Shown here: piece by piece, positions 1 to 9,927 of the stretch | How the letters are laid out: every line of letters starts with the position of its first letter | Position numbering within the stretch: the stretch's first letter is position 1 | Source of the DNA: Nemertoderma westbladi | Taxonomy: Eukaryota > Xenacoelomorpha > Nemertodermatida > Nemertodermatidae | Assembly (NCBI GenBank): GCA_032718475.1 | Contig: JAUCBJ010008286.1 | Location: 1 to 37,654, forward strand | DNA: 37,654 nucleotides | Direction: 5' to 3' | Translations under genes and position numbers: made by a program | Notes under the pieces: model-generated | Seen by the model: only the letters and a program-made list of their open reading frames with translations | Told to the model about the DNA's origin: nothing | Database searches by the model: none

Positions 1-848
1 TAAACATTATTAGACTATGGGACCTCTATCTACCCCTACTATATCGACTACAGTGGATTTAATGGAAGAGGTTTCGAGTCAAAATTACCATAGCAACAGG
101 GTGTTCCGCCATAGCAACGGCTAAAATAAACATTATTAGACTATGGGACCTCTATCTACCCCTACTATATCGACTACAGCGGATTTAATGGAGGAGGTTT
201 CGAGTCAAAATTACCATAGCAACAGGGTGTTCCGCCCTAGCAACGGCTAAAATAAACATTATTAGAGTATGGGACCTCTACCTACCCCTACTATATCGAC
301 TACAGTGGATTTAATGGACGAGGTTTTGAGTCAAAATTACCATAGCAACAGAGTGTTCCGCCATAGCAACGGCTAAAATAAACATTATTAGACTATGGTA
401 CATCTACCTACCCCTACTATATCGACTATACAGTGGATTTAATGGACGAGGTTTCGAGTCAAAATTACCATAGCAACAGGGTGTTCAGCCATAGCAACGG
501 CTTAAATAAAAATGTTTAGACTATGGGACCAATTTCAACTCCTAATATCGAGTACGGCGGATTTAATGGACGAGGTTTCGAGTCAAATTACCATAGGAAC
601 AGAGTGTTCCGCCATAGCAACGGCAAAAATAAACATTAGTAGACTATGGGACCGCTACCTGCTCCTACTATATCGACTACAGCGGATTTAATGGACGAGG
701 TTTCGAGTCAAAATACCATAGCAACGGGGTGTTCCGCCATAGCAACGGCTTAACTAAACTTTATTTAACTATGGGACCGCTACCTACCCCTACTCTATCG
801 ACTACGGCAGATTTAATGATCGAGGTTTCGAGTGAAAATTACCATACA
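1..848. repeat. 126-bp satellite tandem array, about 6.7 copies
   Basis: The phrase TAAACATTATTAGACTATGG recurs with little change at 1, 127, 253 and 379, then in diverged form near 507, 630 and 755. The period is 126 bp, with small indels giving 123-128 bp in the later copies. Each unit contains two CCATAGCAAC words flanking GTGTTCCG. The array starts at the window edge, so it probably extends to the left. Copies become more diverged toward 848, which is usual for the edge of a satellite array. No coding potential is seen. Confidence 0.95.
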
Positions 849-1389
849 AAATGACCGTTTTTAGATGGAATCAAAGCTAATTTGGAAGCACGCAATATTA
901 TTTAATTTTCGGATGTAACTTGTTTTGGATTGCGACCGAGTCCTTGGATGATGCGTATTAATGTTTTAGAATGCTACATTTCGGCGTCCGTCTTAGATTA
1001 TGACATAGTGCAGATATGAAAACAACGTAATAGAAATATGTTGGGGTTGGGGGCGATAATGGGGGTTACATGACATAAAAAAAATACCAAACGTAATTTT
1101 AACTACATGGAATTAAATTAGTGGGTGGGTGGGCTGACCCTTAGCCATATATTATATGAGTAAACACATTGGAGGGTGGGTGGGCTGATACATGATGCTA
1201 ATGGGGTGGGTGGTGGGAATAATTAGGGAGTAGATGGGGGGTGGTGGCTTGGGCGGGCCATGGTCCGTAATTTATTTATGATGATATTGTGATAACTAAT
1301 GGGTGGTGGTTTATTTATTTAGCTTTCATGGTTCGGGCACTAATGACCCATACTACTACAAATACGAAACTAACTACACAGCACAAATG
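849..1389. other. Non-coding spacer with a G-rich plus strand
   Basis: No ORF is supported. The notable content is a G-rich stretch at about 1040-1260 with repeated GGGTGGGTGGG words on the plus strand; the rest is AT-rich. The 3' end of the LINE to the right could reach into this stretch, because its 3' border cannot be fixed by eye. Confidence 0.6.
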
Positions 1390-1583
1390 TAACTATATAT
1401 AAATAATATTAAACTTTACAAAGACAATAGTTTATATATAAGATAAACTAAGAACATAACACAAAAATAATGTAGTTTAAGTAGATAAAAAATTCAATAG
1501 TTTTTACATCGAAAAAATATTCAAAAGATTTTACAGCGGAAAAAAATTCAAAAAATTTTTACATAAAGCACAAAATCAGAAAT
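1390..1583 (-). other. Likely 3' UTR of the minus-strand LINE
   Basis: AT-rich sequence immediately downstream of the LINE ORF2 stop. It contains three imperfect copies of a roughly 33-bp motif at about 1484-1568, each reading TTCAA followed by TTTTACA and an A-run on the plus strand. Short 3' repeats are common in CR1/L2-type LINEs, but I could not identify a definite terminal repeat or a target duplication. Confidence 0.45.
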
Positions 1584-4393
1584 TTAGGTTACCCCAAGCA
1601 CCACTAACCACCTCTTGCGCAACACCGAGAGAGGAGAAACGTTAGCAATTGCACGAATAATGATGTTTTGTGAAACATCAATACGTCGTAGCAAGGAAAA
1701 AATATTACTTCTCTGCACAGCCCTAAAAGTATTGATCCTATTATTTACAAAAATTTCACTAGCGTCCTCAGTTCTAGAATATTGGAAAGGTGATCTAAAA
1801 GCAGTATTATAAGCTACCTTAACCTTGCGCAAATTCTCAACACGAAATATAGACCAGAGTGAGCAACAGTACATGCTGTAACAGTAGGATCTAAATAAGG
1901 TTAACTTTACTTCATATGAACAATTCGAAAATAATCTAGCAATCTGGTTACCCCTACAATACATTGAGCACATTATACGTTTCATATCTGATTCATCGCT
2001 TAGATCGCAAGTAATTGTATGACCAAGGTAATTAACCTCCTTAACACAATGTAATAGTTTACCACAAAGATATACATCACCAGCACGGTTAATTCTATAA
2101 GGAAGAAAATACATACAGTGAGATTTAAGCGGGTTAAATTCAATATCAAATTCCACCCCAAACTTTTCACAAATAGCAATTAACTTACGTAGACCAAAAA
2201 TGCTAGGGGATAATAAACATAGATCGTCTGCATAAAAAAGATTATTAATAATAATGGAATCTACTTTGCAACCAACAAAAGAGTCGTTTAAACGTCTACT
2301 TAATTCCGTCATATAGATATTAAAGAGAAGAGGGCTGAGAAGGCTCCCCTGTCGTACACCATTAGTAACAGTGAAGACATCCGAGGAAGCACTTCCCCAT
2401 CTTATAAAAATATATTGATTTGAATACCAAAAGGAAAGAATACGTACAATTGAAACCGGTACATTAATATCCAAAAGCTGTCTAAACAATTTAAAATGAT
2501 TTACCCGGTCAAACGCCTTAGACGCATCTAAGAACGCCGAATACACTGGAGATTCTCGACTGACATATAAATGAACAGTTTCTTTTAACGCAAAAATACA
2601 CATTTCAGTGCCTAGAGCTGACTGAAAACCGAATTGATTATCAGTACATTTAGCACGACCCTTGATAAAAGGCAGTATACATGCCTCAAATACTTTCGAT
2701 ATCGCGTTAGCAACAGCTACTGTATAGGTCTGTAATTAGTGAAATCAGAATAACTAGCATTCTTATTTTTAATTACAGGTAAAATACTAGAAGTAATAAA
2801 GCTATTAGGCAAATAACCATGAACCAAAAAAGCATTAAATAATAGGGCTAACATTACTGACAAACGCGGCCCTGCAAATATTAAACTTTCTGGAAAAATC
2901 CCATCCGGACCTGCAGCCTTTCCTTTAGAAAGACTCTGAACCGCCTCATAAACCATAAACGGAGTAATATGCACATAATTAGAACCATCTCAATTATCAA
3001 ACACACCTTTCACGTAGACAAAATCATCATCCTTACACGGCACTGAGTTAAAGATATGCTCATAACTACTCTTAAAAAGATCAGCTATTTCCGGTTCGGA
3101 ATTAGCACCACCAACATTATTGGAACGTTTAATTTTCGCGTTATTTCGCGATCGCACTGAACTCCAAAAATCGTTTTTACTATCAATAAAAGACTGAGCT
3201 AATTTGTCGTCTCTGATAGACTGCACTGACCGACGGCAATTACGCAGGGCCAATTTAAACTGCGCGGTTGCACGCCGTTTCACGTCCCAAATAAAACCGA
3301 ATCTCGGTCGCCCCTGCTCACACCATATATGAAAGGCCTCCTGCGCCGCTTCATATTTTTCTTTAACAAACTCGTTCCAACCGGGAACAGCATTAGTAGT
3401 CCTACTGTTATAACTACACTTAGAAGTAGGGATATACTTATCTACACTAGATTTAATAGCACCAATAATTTGGTCGTAAGATATTTTAAGACTGCTTAAA
3501 TGTTCAGGGTTACTACAGTGAACATCACAACAAGTAACAGAGTCCGGTAAATTAAACATAGATAAGCACTCATCTAAACCTTTATGGTAAGCATCGATTA
3601 CAGTACTATCTACCTTCTTCCAATCGGAACGTGGAGAAGCTGGTTCTACGTGTACGTGCCTGGGAGATGAATCTACAGAGACATCGCACACAAAGGATAA
3701 CGGGAGATGATCATCAACCGAAACATCTGTAACTACTTTAAGACCAGAAATCTTGCCATGGAAACTTGGCGTAGAAACTACATGATCTAACCAAGACACC
3801 GTACCGTAAATATGACTTATATACGTAAACGTTTCCCTTGGTAATAAAATAACATTTGATACTAGCAACGAAGAAAAATTACAGAAATTCTGTAATTCTG
3901 TTCCAAAATTCCGACCGGGCATAGCATTAAAATCGCCAATAACTGCACAAAGATTACCGGGGTGGTCATTAATACTTGTAAAGCACACTGATAATAATTC
4001 CAAAAATAATTCGTAATTATCCGAATTATCGCACGGAAAATAGGCATTAATTAAAAACATCGTGGATCCATCCGAGCACTCTACAGTAACACCTATTAAA
4101 CGATTGTTATTCAAATTAATTATTTTAACTTTATTATTCAACGACTTATGCCAGAGGATGGCTAGCCCCCCGTTAGGCCTGCCAACACGAGGACCATCTC
4201 TTAGATCTACACTTACCACCCCACTACCAAAATAGTCGCCTTCAATGCTGTTTAAAGAATGCAGGTCCTGCTTATATTGCCACGTTTCCTGGAGAAACAA
4301 CATATCGTGATTTTTACATAGCGACCTAACATGGTCCATATGGGAGGTAAGACCTCCACAGTTGAACAAACATATCCGCAAATTATGACTCAT
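1584..4393 (-). pseudogene. LINE ORF2: endonuclease plus reverse transcriptase, broken
   Basis: This is the replication protein of a non-LTR retrotransposon. The 4393-2990 part is an apurinic-like endonuclease of the exonuclease-endonuclease-phosphatase fold: LFLQETW with the catalytic E36, GDFNAMPG (D154, N156), SWLDHVV (D203, H204) and a terminal VDDHLPL (usual form SDHxP). The reverse transcriptase follows, with AAGPDG, NYRPI, DASKAFDRVNH (first catalytic D), NGVRQGSLLSPLLFNIY and YADD. Two lesions are visible. An in-frame TGA at 2990-2988 separates the endonuclease from the RT, with the frame open on both sides. A 1-nt shift near 2722-2726, just after NYRPI, moves the frame into TVAVANAISKVFE. 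The intact form would be about 935 codons. Domain order and motifs fit the CR1/L2/Jockey group; the exact clade is not determined. The copy is dead as it stands. Confidence 0.93.
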
Positions 4394-4546
4394 TATCTAT
4401 ACTAAAAAATTACTTTTTAACTAACTAAAACTCTTACTAAAAATAACAATGGGTACTGAAGCAAATTATGTCACTTAAAAATTAAGTTGGATTATTTGAT
4501 TAGAGTCTTTAGAGTAATAGTCTCTAACACTACTCCCATCCAGCAC
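4394..4546 (-). other. LINE inter-ORF spacer
   Basis: About 150 bp between the restored ORF1 stop (TAA at 4549-4547) and the ORF2 ATG at 4393. It is AT-rich and has no ORF of its own. A short spacer of this kind is usual between the two ORFs of CR1/L2-type elements. Confidence 0.6.
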
Positions 4547-4617
4547 TTAAACACGAGACCCATCCATAGGGACCCAGTGCCTCTTCACAAGAATCCCCTG
4601 CGGCCAGGATCTAGTGT
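4547..4617 (-). pseudogene. LINE ORF1, C-terminal end (separated by element 1)
   Basis: These 71 bases carry the last 21 codons and stop of ORF1, whose first part lies at 17483-17007. When the second AGTGT copy is dropped, the frame runs from VYEKLIDT at 17007 directly into RSWPQGILVKRHW at 4612 and ends at TAA 4549-4547. A WPxGxLVxR motif close to the C-terminus is typical of ORF1 proteins in this LINE group. The clean join is strong evidence for both the insertion borders and the gene identity. Confidence 0.85.
4613..4617. repeat. Target site duplication AGTGT (left copy)
   Basis: AGTGT lies immediately left of the left LTR and again immediately right of the right LTR at 17007-17011. Five base pairs is the usual duplication length for BEL/Pao integrases. 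Confidence 0.93.
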
Positions 4618-5861
4618 TGTTCGCGCTTTTGAAGACCTTTAGCAGTTTAACCTGCCAAAATTTATATGTCTTTTCGTTAATTAAAACCACTTTAGCATAC
4701 GACAATATTTTATGCTAATACGCAAAACACTAGCCGAAATCAGCCCATGCGCGATCATTCACCCGATGGATCTACACCCGGGAGACTGAATTCGGATGCT
4801 TAAATTTTATTATTACAGTGTAAGGTTGCAGTGTATACCTAATGTATTATTCGATAGATCGTTAATAATTAATCTCTGACAGATATTATTGGCTTTCGGG
4901 AAATATTAACAGTTCCTTTAGGACGTGGCGCTTTATCTATTTAAACAGAACTAAGACTTATACTAAACGCAACGATACTGCTTATGATTAAAGTATAAAG
5001 CGTATTCTTTAGGAAATACTTTGTTACCAATCACAATCATACACACTATTCTGCCGACAGTCAGTACATTTGATCACACATAAAGAGAGCAGTAATTGAC
5101 TCACGTAGGGTCTGCTAAATAACATTGGATTCAATACACACCACATTAATATAAATCGCAATTGTTATGTATAGCCGGTCTCTCTAACCTGTAGTGTTAT
5201 CAAGAAAATTGGGAATTGGGTGATTTATCCGTATTATCCAAATAGCAATATTTCCATCAACAAATAGGTACAATTAATAACTGACAGTAAATAACAGTAA
5301 AAACAATATGATTAATGCAATTAAATTAAGTGAGCATGTTAATTAGTGATTTATTGAGTAATTAATTGAGGTAACAGTTTATACTTTCGATAATTCAAGC
5401 AGTTTACTAGAGTTCTTCCCAAAAGGCCGGTGTTTCTGGCTTAGACAGCAATAACAACAAAGTAACAAGTAAAACAGTAAGACAGAACACTCTCCTTATG
5501 ATCGGCAGAAAAGCTACACGTCGACAGGAAAAACCGCCCTGATTGGCCCAAGCCAAACAAAGAACCACGCGTCCAATGGCTGTTTCCATGTCAGCAACCA
5601 GCTGCTAGATGTCGTAATATGAATCATCACGGCTAAGCTGTGAAAGGTAGTTGGTGCATTACAAGTTTTTTGCCTTACCATGTCCGCCAAAACACGTATA
5701 TAGCAGAATGATTTTTATGTCCGTTAAAACACCTGTAAAGGTACCTTGCGGGCGAGGGGAATATATATACAGTTAGAAAACCTTTTTAGAGTATTCCAGC
5801 GCCTGGGGGAGAACTGGCCAGCAAAGGCAAACGTATCAGTTATCCCACAAAAGCTTTTACA
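4618..5861 (-). repeat. 3' LTR of element 1
   Basis: 1244 bp, beginning TGTAAAAGCTTTTG and ending GCGCGAACA on the minus strand. It matches the other LTR except for four substitutions (near 4862, 4990, 5065 and 5523) and one A-run length difference near 5420. It carries the same TATA-like stretch (5761-5770), CCAAT boxes and polyadenylation signal (AATAAA on the minus strand, 4811-4806) as the 5' copy. Here the polyadenylation signal should end the element transcript. Confidence 0.95.
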
Positions 5862-5872
5862 CCGCTCCCAGA
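5862..5872 (-). promoter_or_regulatory. Polypurine tract of element 1
   Basis: The minus strand reads TCTGGGAGCGG directly before the TGT that starts the 3' LTR. A purine-rich run abutting the 3' LTR is the expected primer for plus-strand DNA synthesis in LTR elements. Confidence 0.7.
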
Positions 5873-5939
5873 AAATGGGATTTAAGTCTATAAAATATAC
5901 CAAATCACAGTTTCTAAAATATAAAAATACTCTAAACAG

Positions 5940-6345
5940 TTAGTCTTTCTTGCGCGGACGGCGTTTACGCAGCCTTTTAAAGCTAGCAAGAGTCCTTTTC
6001 TCTTTGGGGCGAGCCACTTTACGAGGAGGGCTATAACTCCTGGGTGAAGGGTGCAATATGATTGCATCAGAAGGTATGGGATTGCGATCGGTATATCCGC
6101 CGGTCGAAGTACTGGGTTGATTGACATCAACGTCCGGGGAGAGGGGTCTAACGGCTTTGAGAGCTCGTTTCAAGACAGCCGCTCTTACGGGTCCTTTACG
6201 AGTGGTCTGAACGAGGGCCGTGGGTGGACCATAGGCAGTTAGAAACTTCCTTGGTTTAATGGTTCTTTCCAACTCGCGTTCGCGGGCTTGGTACTCGTAA
6301 GGCCGTCGATATACTTCCTGTAACTCGATATGCGTGATTTCTGTT
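5940..6345 (-). pseudogene. Element 1 accessory gene, basic C-terminal part (E')
   Basis: The frame is open from about 6345 to the stop at 5940. It begins around EITHIELQEVYRRPYEY and continues through RERELERTIKPRKFLTAYGPP to a strongly basic end (KEKRTLASFKRLRKRRPRKKD begins about 21 residues before the stop). It is reached from the preceding part (6505-6239) by a 1-nt shift around 6335-6345; no ATG is needed if it was once one polypeptide. The basic tail could bind nucleic acid or act as a nuclear localisation signal, by composition only. I do not recognise a named domain. Sequence identity with ORF E of element 2 is not evident, only the same position after the WExxADxH segment. Confidence 0.55.
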
Positions 6346-6505
6346 CGACAGAAGCGAATAGATAAGGATGGAACGCATAAATTCCTTCGTAAGCGCGTCC
6401 AGGATAATAGCGATGGCGCGAATCACGATGTAAATCAGCGTTCGCTTCCCAAGCTCTAATGTAACGTAGTGTGATCATTTCATCTACGCTTTCCAAATCG
6501 CGATT
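6239..6505 (-). pseudogene. Element 1 accessory gene, WEANADLH segment (D')
   Basis: Continues the zinc-knuckle part after a 1-nt shift in the A5 run at 6506-6510. It reads NRDLESVDEM, then AWEANADLHRDSRHRYYPGRA and FHPYLFAS. This lines up with KWEGVADYHIQAQMRWLPFKA and EPYLQS in ORF D of element 2. The distance from the last zinc-knuckle cysteine to WE is also about the same, 20 against 21 residues. The match therefore extends beyond the zinc ligands into sequence with no general reason to be similar, which supports common descent. Function unknown. Confidence 0.7.
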
Positions 6506-7229
6506 AAAAAGGGCAATCGAAACTGGCGTGTCCCTTTAGTTGACAGTGGTGACATTGAGTCATAAATTGAGGGCAAACCGCAAAAATATGCAAATTATTA
6601 AATCTGCAATACGCGCAATAAATTTCCATCGCCGGTTGTTCGTGGAAATAGGAACAGCGGACGTTTGTGTCCATGGGCGTAACATGGTCTCTCGATGCGC
6701 ATAATCGACAACGTTGCCGAGAAACATAGTTGGCATGGCGATAATCGTACGCAGTGAGACACTGTGGACCTTGATACCATTCTAGGATGTAATCGTTGTC
6801 GTTGTTCCGAGCGCGATAGGCTGAATCTCTTCAGATTCCAGACATATTGGTTCGTCTTCCCAGTCTGTTACGAATAGAATTTTCGTGATCTATTCTCGGT
6901 TTATCGTTACGACGCCGCTGGGTATGATATTTAAATAGAACCATTTCCCTTTCGGTGTCTACATCGTCCGTATCATGTAAATCGATAGGATGGCCGGTAG
7001 TTAAGAAGTCCATATACGTACCATTACGATGCGTATAGCGAGCAGTTAATTTTCGATAGTCCAATTCACACGTAAGTTGCTCTTGGGACATCGGCGGTTC
7101 GATATAACGACCATCGTCCTCCGTAATAGTCGGATCGGCTTCACCGCGTATCAAGCTATCCACAAACGCTTGTAAAGGTAGAGTATATCGCTCCCTGATA
7201 CCAAGGTCATCTTCTATCAATTCCGTCAT
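6504..7229 (-). pseudogene. Element 1 accessory gene, N-terminal part with zinc knuckles (A')
   Basis: ATG at 7229; the frame runs 242 codons to TAA at 6506-6504 with one internal TGA at 6833-6831. The first 132 residues are acidic and contain MSQEQL, YTHRNGTYMDF and DTDDVDTEREM. These weakly resemble ORF A of element 2, which has RREQM, YRTRYPYDF and DPDEEIARL. After the TGA comes a cysteine cluster: C174-x2-C177-x4-H182 (fourth ligand missing), C205-x2-C208-x5-H214-x4-C219, and C226-x2-C229-x4-H234-x4-C239. Knuckles two and three are joined by CPQFMTQC, matching CTVFISQC in ORF D with the same six-residue spacing and a shared F and Q. The gene occupies the slot between pol and the 3' LTR. 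Zinc knuckles usually bind RNA or single-stranded DNA; nothing here looks like an envelope (no signal peptide or membrane anchor). Confidence 0.72.
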
Positions 7230-8850
7230 ATCTGTTATCTGAGTTTATTAATATCAATATGAGTTAATATTTTAGGCAAGCGGGCGTCGCTGCCTACTAG
7301 GCTTTGCCCCCGGACAGTGGGTTTCTCAGCGCCGATGTACCGCTGTCGCAGTGTTTACGCCAACATGTAGCAATAGCACGACAACGATAACTGGCACAAG
7401 TCCCACCACTGTCCGTCCCAAAAGCTTGAATCCACTTGAGGTTATCTCGGTAGAGTTAGGGCTATTTTACAATTGCGATTAGCTACTGTAAACACACTTT
7501 AGTAGTAACATTCACCTATAAACGCACAAATTCCATACAATCATTACTTACTACACACATGCATGCCATTTGTCCGTTAGTCAGTGTCTTCCAGAATGTC
7601 ACGTTATTACTATGTATCCTTGGATACTAATAGTGCGCTATGTATACTCTTATGCTACGCAATGGGGCAAGCTTTTATTGTTCCTTTAACTTGCTTCTAA
7701 TTCTAGCGTGGGTGTTGCCATGGTGACATTATGGAAAACTAGCGGTAGAATTAGGGCAATTCTCATGTATACAGATCTGGGATGTTATTTAATAGTAATT
7801 CTTTAATTGTCAATATCCTCTTTATGCATGATTTTATAAATTTTATCGGCTATTGACTATATGTTGGAGATTCTCACACTCTAGTACACTCAATATGAAT
7901 CTCCGCTCCCATGATCTATTAATTACTGGAATTTTGGGAATGTTGTAAATTGCACAAAATGACAATTTATGAAATTCATTCGAATATGAATTTAAATTTA
8001 TTCCCGTGAATTTTATTATTTGATATTAAATTGACATAAATTTTATTCCAGAGCATATCTGGGGACTCAGGATCCTTAATTCTGTAAAATAGTCCTTCTA
8101 AGAATATCGGTAAATACTGCGATATCTCAATTGACTAGAAATTTTAAAGGATCGGGATTTTACAGATTTTAACAAATATTAAATTAATATTTTAGGATGG
8201 GCACCGATTTATTCCAGAACTTGTCTGGGGACGTTAACCACTGATTCTAGAATTTGTCTTTCAAGTATATCGGTGGGTGCCGCGATATCTTAATCGACTA
8301 GAATTACAGATGGTCAAAAGGTTTAACAGATTTATTTGCGTTTTACGCTACTGTTAGAGGGACATCACGCTACTATATGTATTATCTGTTATAAGGTAGA
8401 AGAGCAATATCGCACGAAGCAATGTCAGTGTGAAGAGGCAAGTCGTTTCCAAGGTCTACCCAGAGCTTGGTTTAGCCGAGACACGAGGATCTGAACTTTG
8501 CATTCCTAATACTCTGCCTACCAATAATACTTAAATATAGTAGTGGCTTTACTGTACTTTAAGAAGTACTGACATGTCATCTTACTATAGTCTCGCATTT
8601 ATAATATAATACGGACAGTAAGGAAAGAGAAAATAATTACTTCTTGCCGTCGCACTAAATATATATTATAAGTAATTATGTACGTAATAAACACTAATAT
8701 ATTGCACTAATCTACTAACATTCTAAAATAACATTTTACTAAATAGAATTAAATAAAAACGATTATAATAAAGTACATAATAATACATACATAAATAGAA
8801 AATAAAAACAAATATAAAATGATATAGTCACACGCCCACTCCACATGCTA
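7230..8850 (-). other. Element 1 internal non-coding stretch
   Basis: No supported ORF for 1.6 kb between the protease ORF and the accessory gene. It contains a diverged tandem duplication of about 166 bp (units from 8043 and 8209, both starting TTATTCCAGA and sharing TCTGGGGAC and GCGATATCT). The RT, RNase H core and integrase would normally lie between the protease region and this stretch. It may carry signals for expressing the accessory gene; no convincing splice acceptor or promoter is seen. Confidence 0.5.
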
Positions 8851-9927
8851 TCACGTTATGGAGTCCCTAGATATTTGTCGGATTAGGGAAGTAGTCGTAG
8901 GAAGAGTATCTTGCCTTCCATAGTTTTCGGACAGTTTTCGGTCTCTTTCCAGTAAACATAAACGACTAGCTGGGCGATTGAGTTGTTGTGTTACTTTCTC
9001 CGCTCCCTTGGCCTGTCTAATTTCTGCCGTGGTAAGATGAGGAGGCCATTCTTCTTCTTCTTTACTTAAGGAGTCGGATCCACCTAACCAGCCTGGAGTA
9101 TCTATCAGTTCTTGAAGAGTTGCTCCTCTGGAAGCGGTGTCGGCTGGATTAATCGTCCCAAGGCAATGTCTCCATTGATCTACATTGGAGTTAATATCGT
9201 CATTATCTGAGGAGTATGGTGTTCCCTCAGTTGGGTCGTCCACATCACTGCTCTCCACTTCCCCCTTTACTTGGTATACCTGTTGTTGAGGTAATCTCTC
9301 TTTGAGAGTTCTACGGGAAGGGCCAGTGAAGTACCAACCTACTCTAGTTCTTACCGCATAGGTTTGTAGTGGCTGTGGTTGAGCAGGCCGTTTCTCTAAT
9401 GGCTCGAGCGCCTCATGCGCGTTTTGGCCGATGAGTATTTGCACTCCAGGATAATCTGTCTGGAATCGAGGTATCTTAAGATGTTGGACGCTCTCATCTT
9501 CGTCCCAATTATAAAGGTCTGCTTGAGTAGTAGCAAAGTTCTTTATAGCCACCATTTTTACTGACCTTACACCTTGTGTTCCTAACTTATCCTGGGGGGT
9601 GGACAACACACCTACATAGTAATCTGCCGTCAGGGTAGATTTCCAAACCTGCATAATTCCTGACATATTCAATTTAGTCCGGAACTTGGGTTGTCCAGCA
9701 AAGATATCTTCGGCTAGTTCTTGATCGATGAATGTTCCTGTGCTGCCGGAGTCCAGGAGGGCGTTCACTATGTAGCTTTTGTTAAGACCGTGAACTCTTA
9801 CCTGAACTACAGGAAATTCTCTGATTCCTACGTTGGAAGCTGGAGCTTTCCAAGATGGTTGTTTGGCGAAAGTAGTTTGGGGAAACTCCTCGTTGATGTC
9901 TTTTTCGTAAGTAAGTGCTCGATACAC
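8851..9927 (-). pseudogene. Element 1 protease joined to RNase H tail (pol with a large deletion)
   Basis: The N-terminal half is a retropepsin-like aspartic protease of the BEL/Pao type (DUF1758/peptidase A17): VVQVRVHGLNKSYIVNALLD leads into the catalytic D59-S-G-S, followed by GTFIDQELA, and later QTDYPGVQILIGQNA. It then passes without a break into QWRHCLGTINPADTASRG from about residue 251 (near 9177). In intact elements that motif lies at the end of RNase H, as in element 2 (QWRHCPGVLNPADITSRG). All of RT and most of RNase H are therefore deleted, and the ORF ends before any integrase domain. The frame starts after a TAA within the end of gag and is +1 relative to gag. An A5 run near 9910 may be the site of a 1-nt indel, since BEL/Pao gag and pol are usually one ORF. 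Confidence 0.87.

Noticed and set aside
1-848. Possible CRISPR array
   Set aside because: Units are contiguous 126-bp satellites with no unique spacers, in animal DNA.
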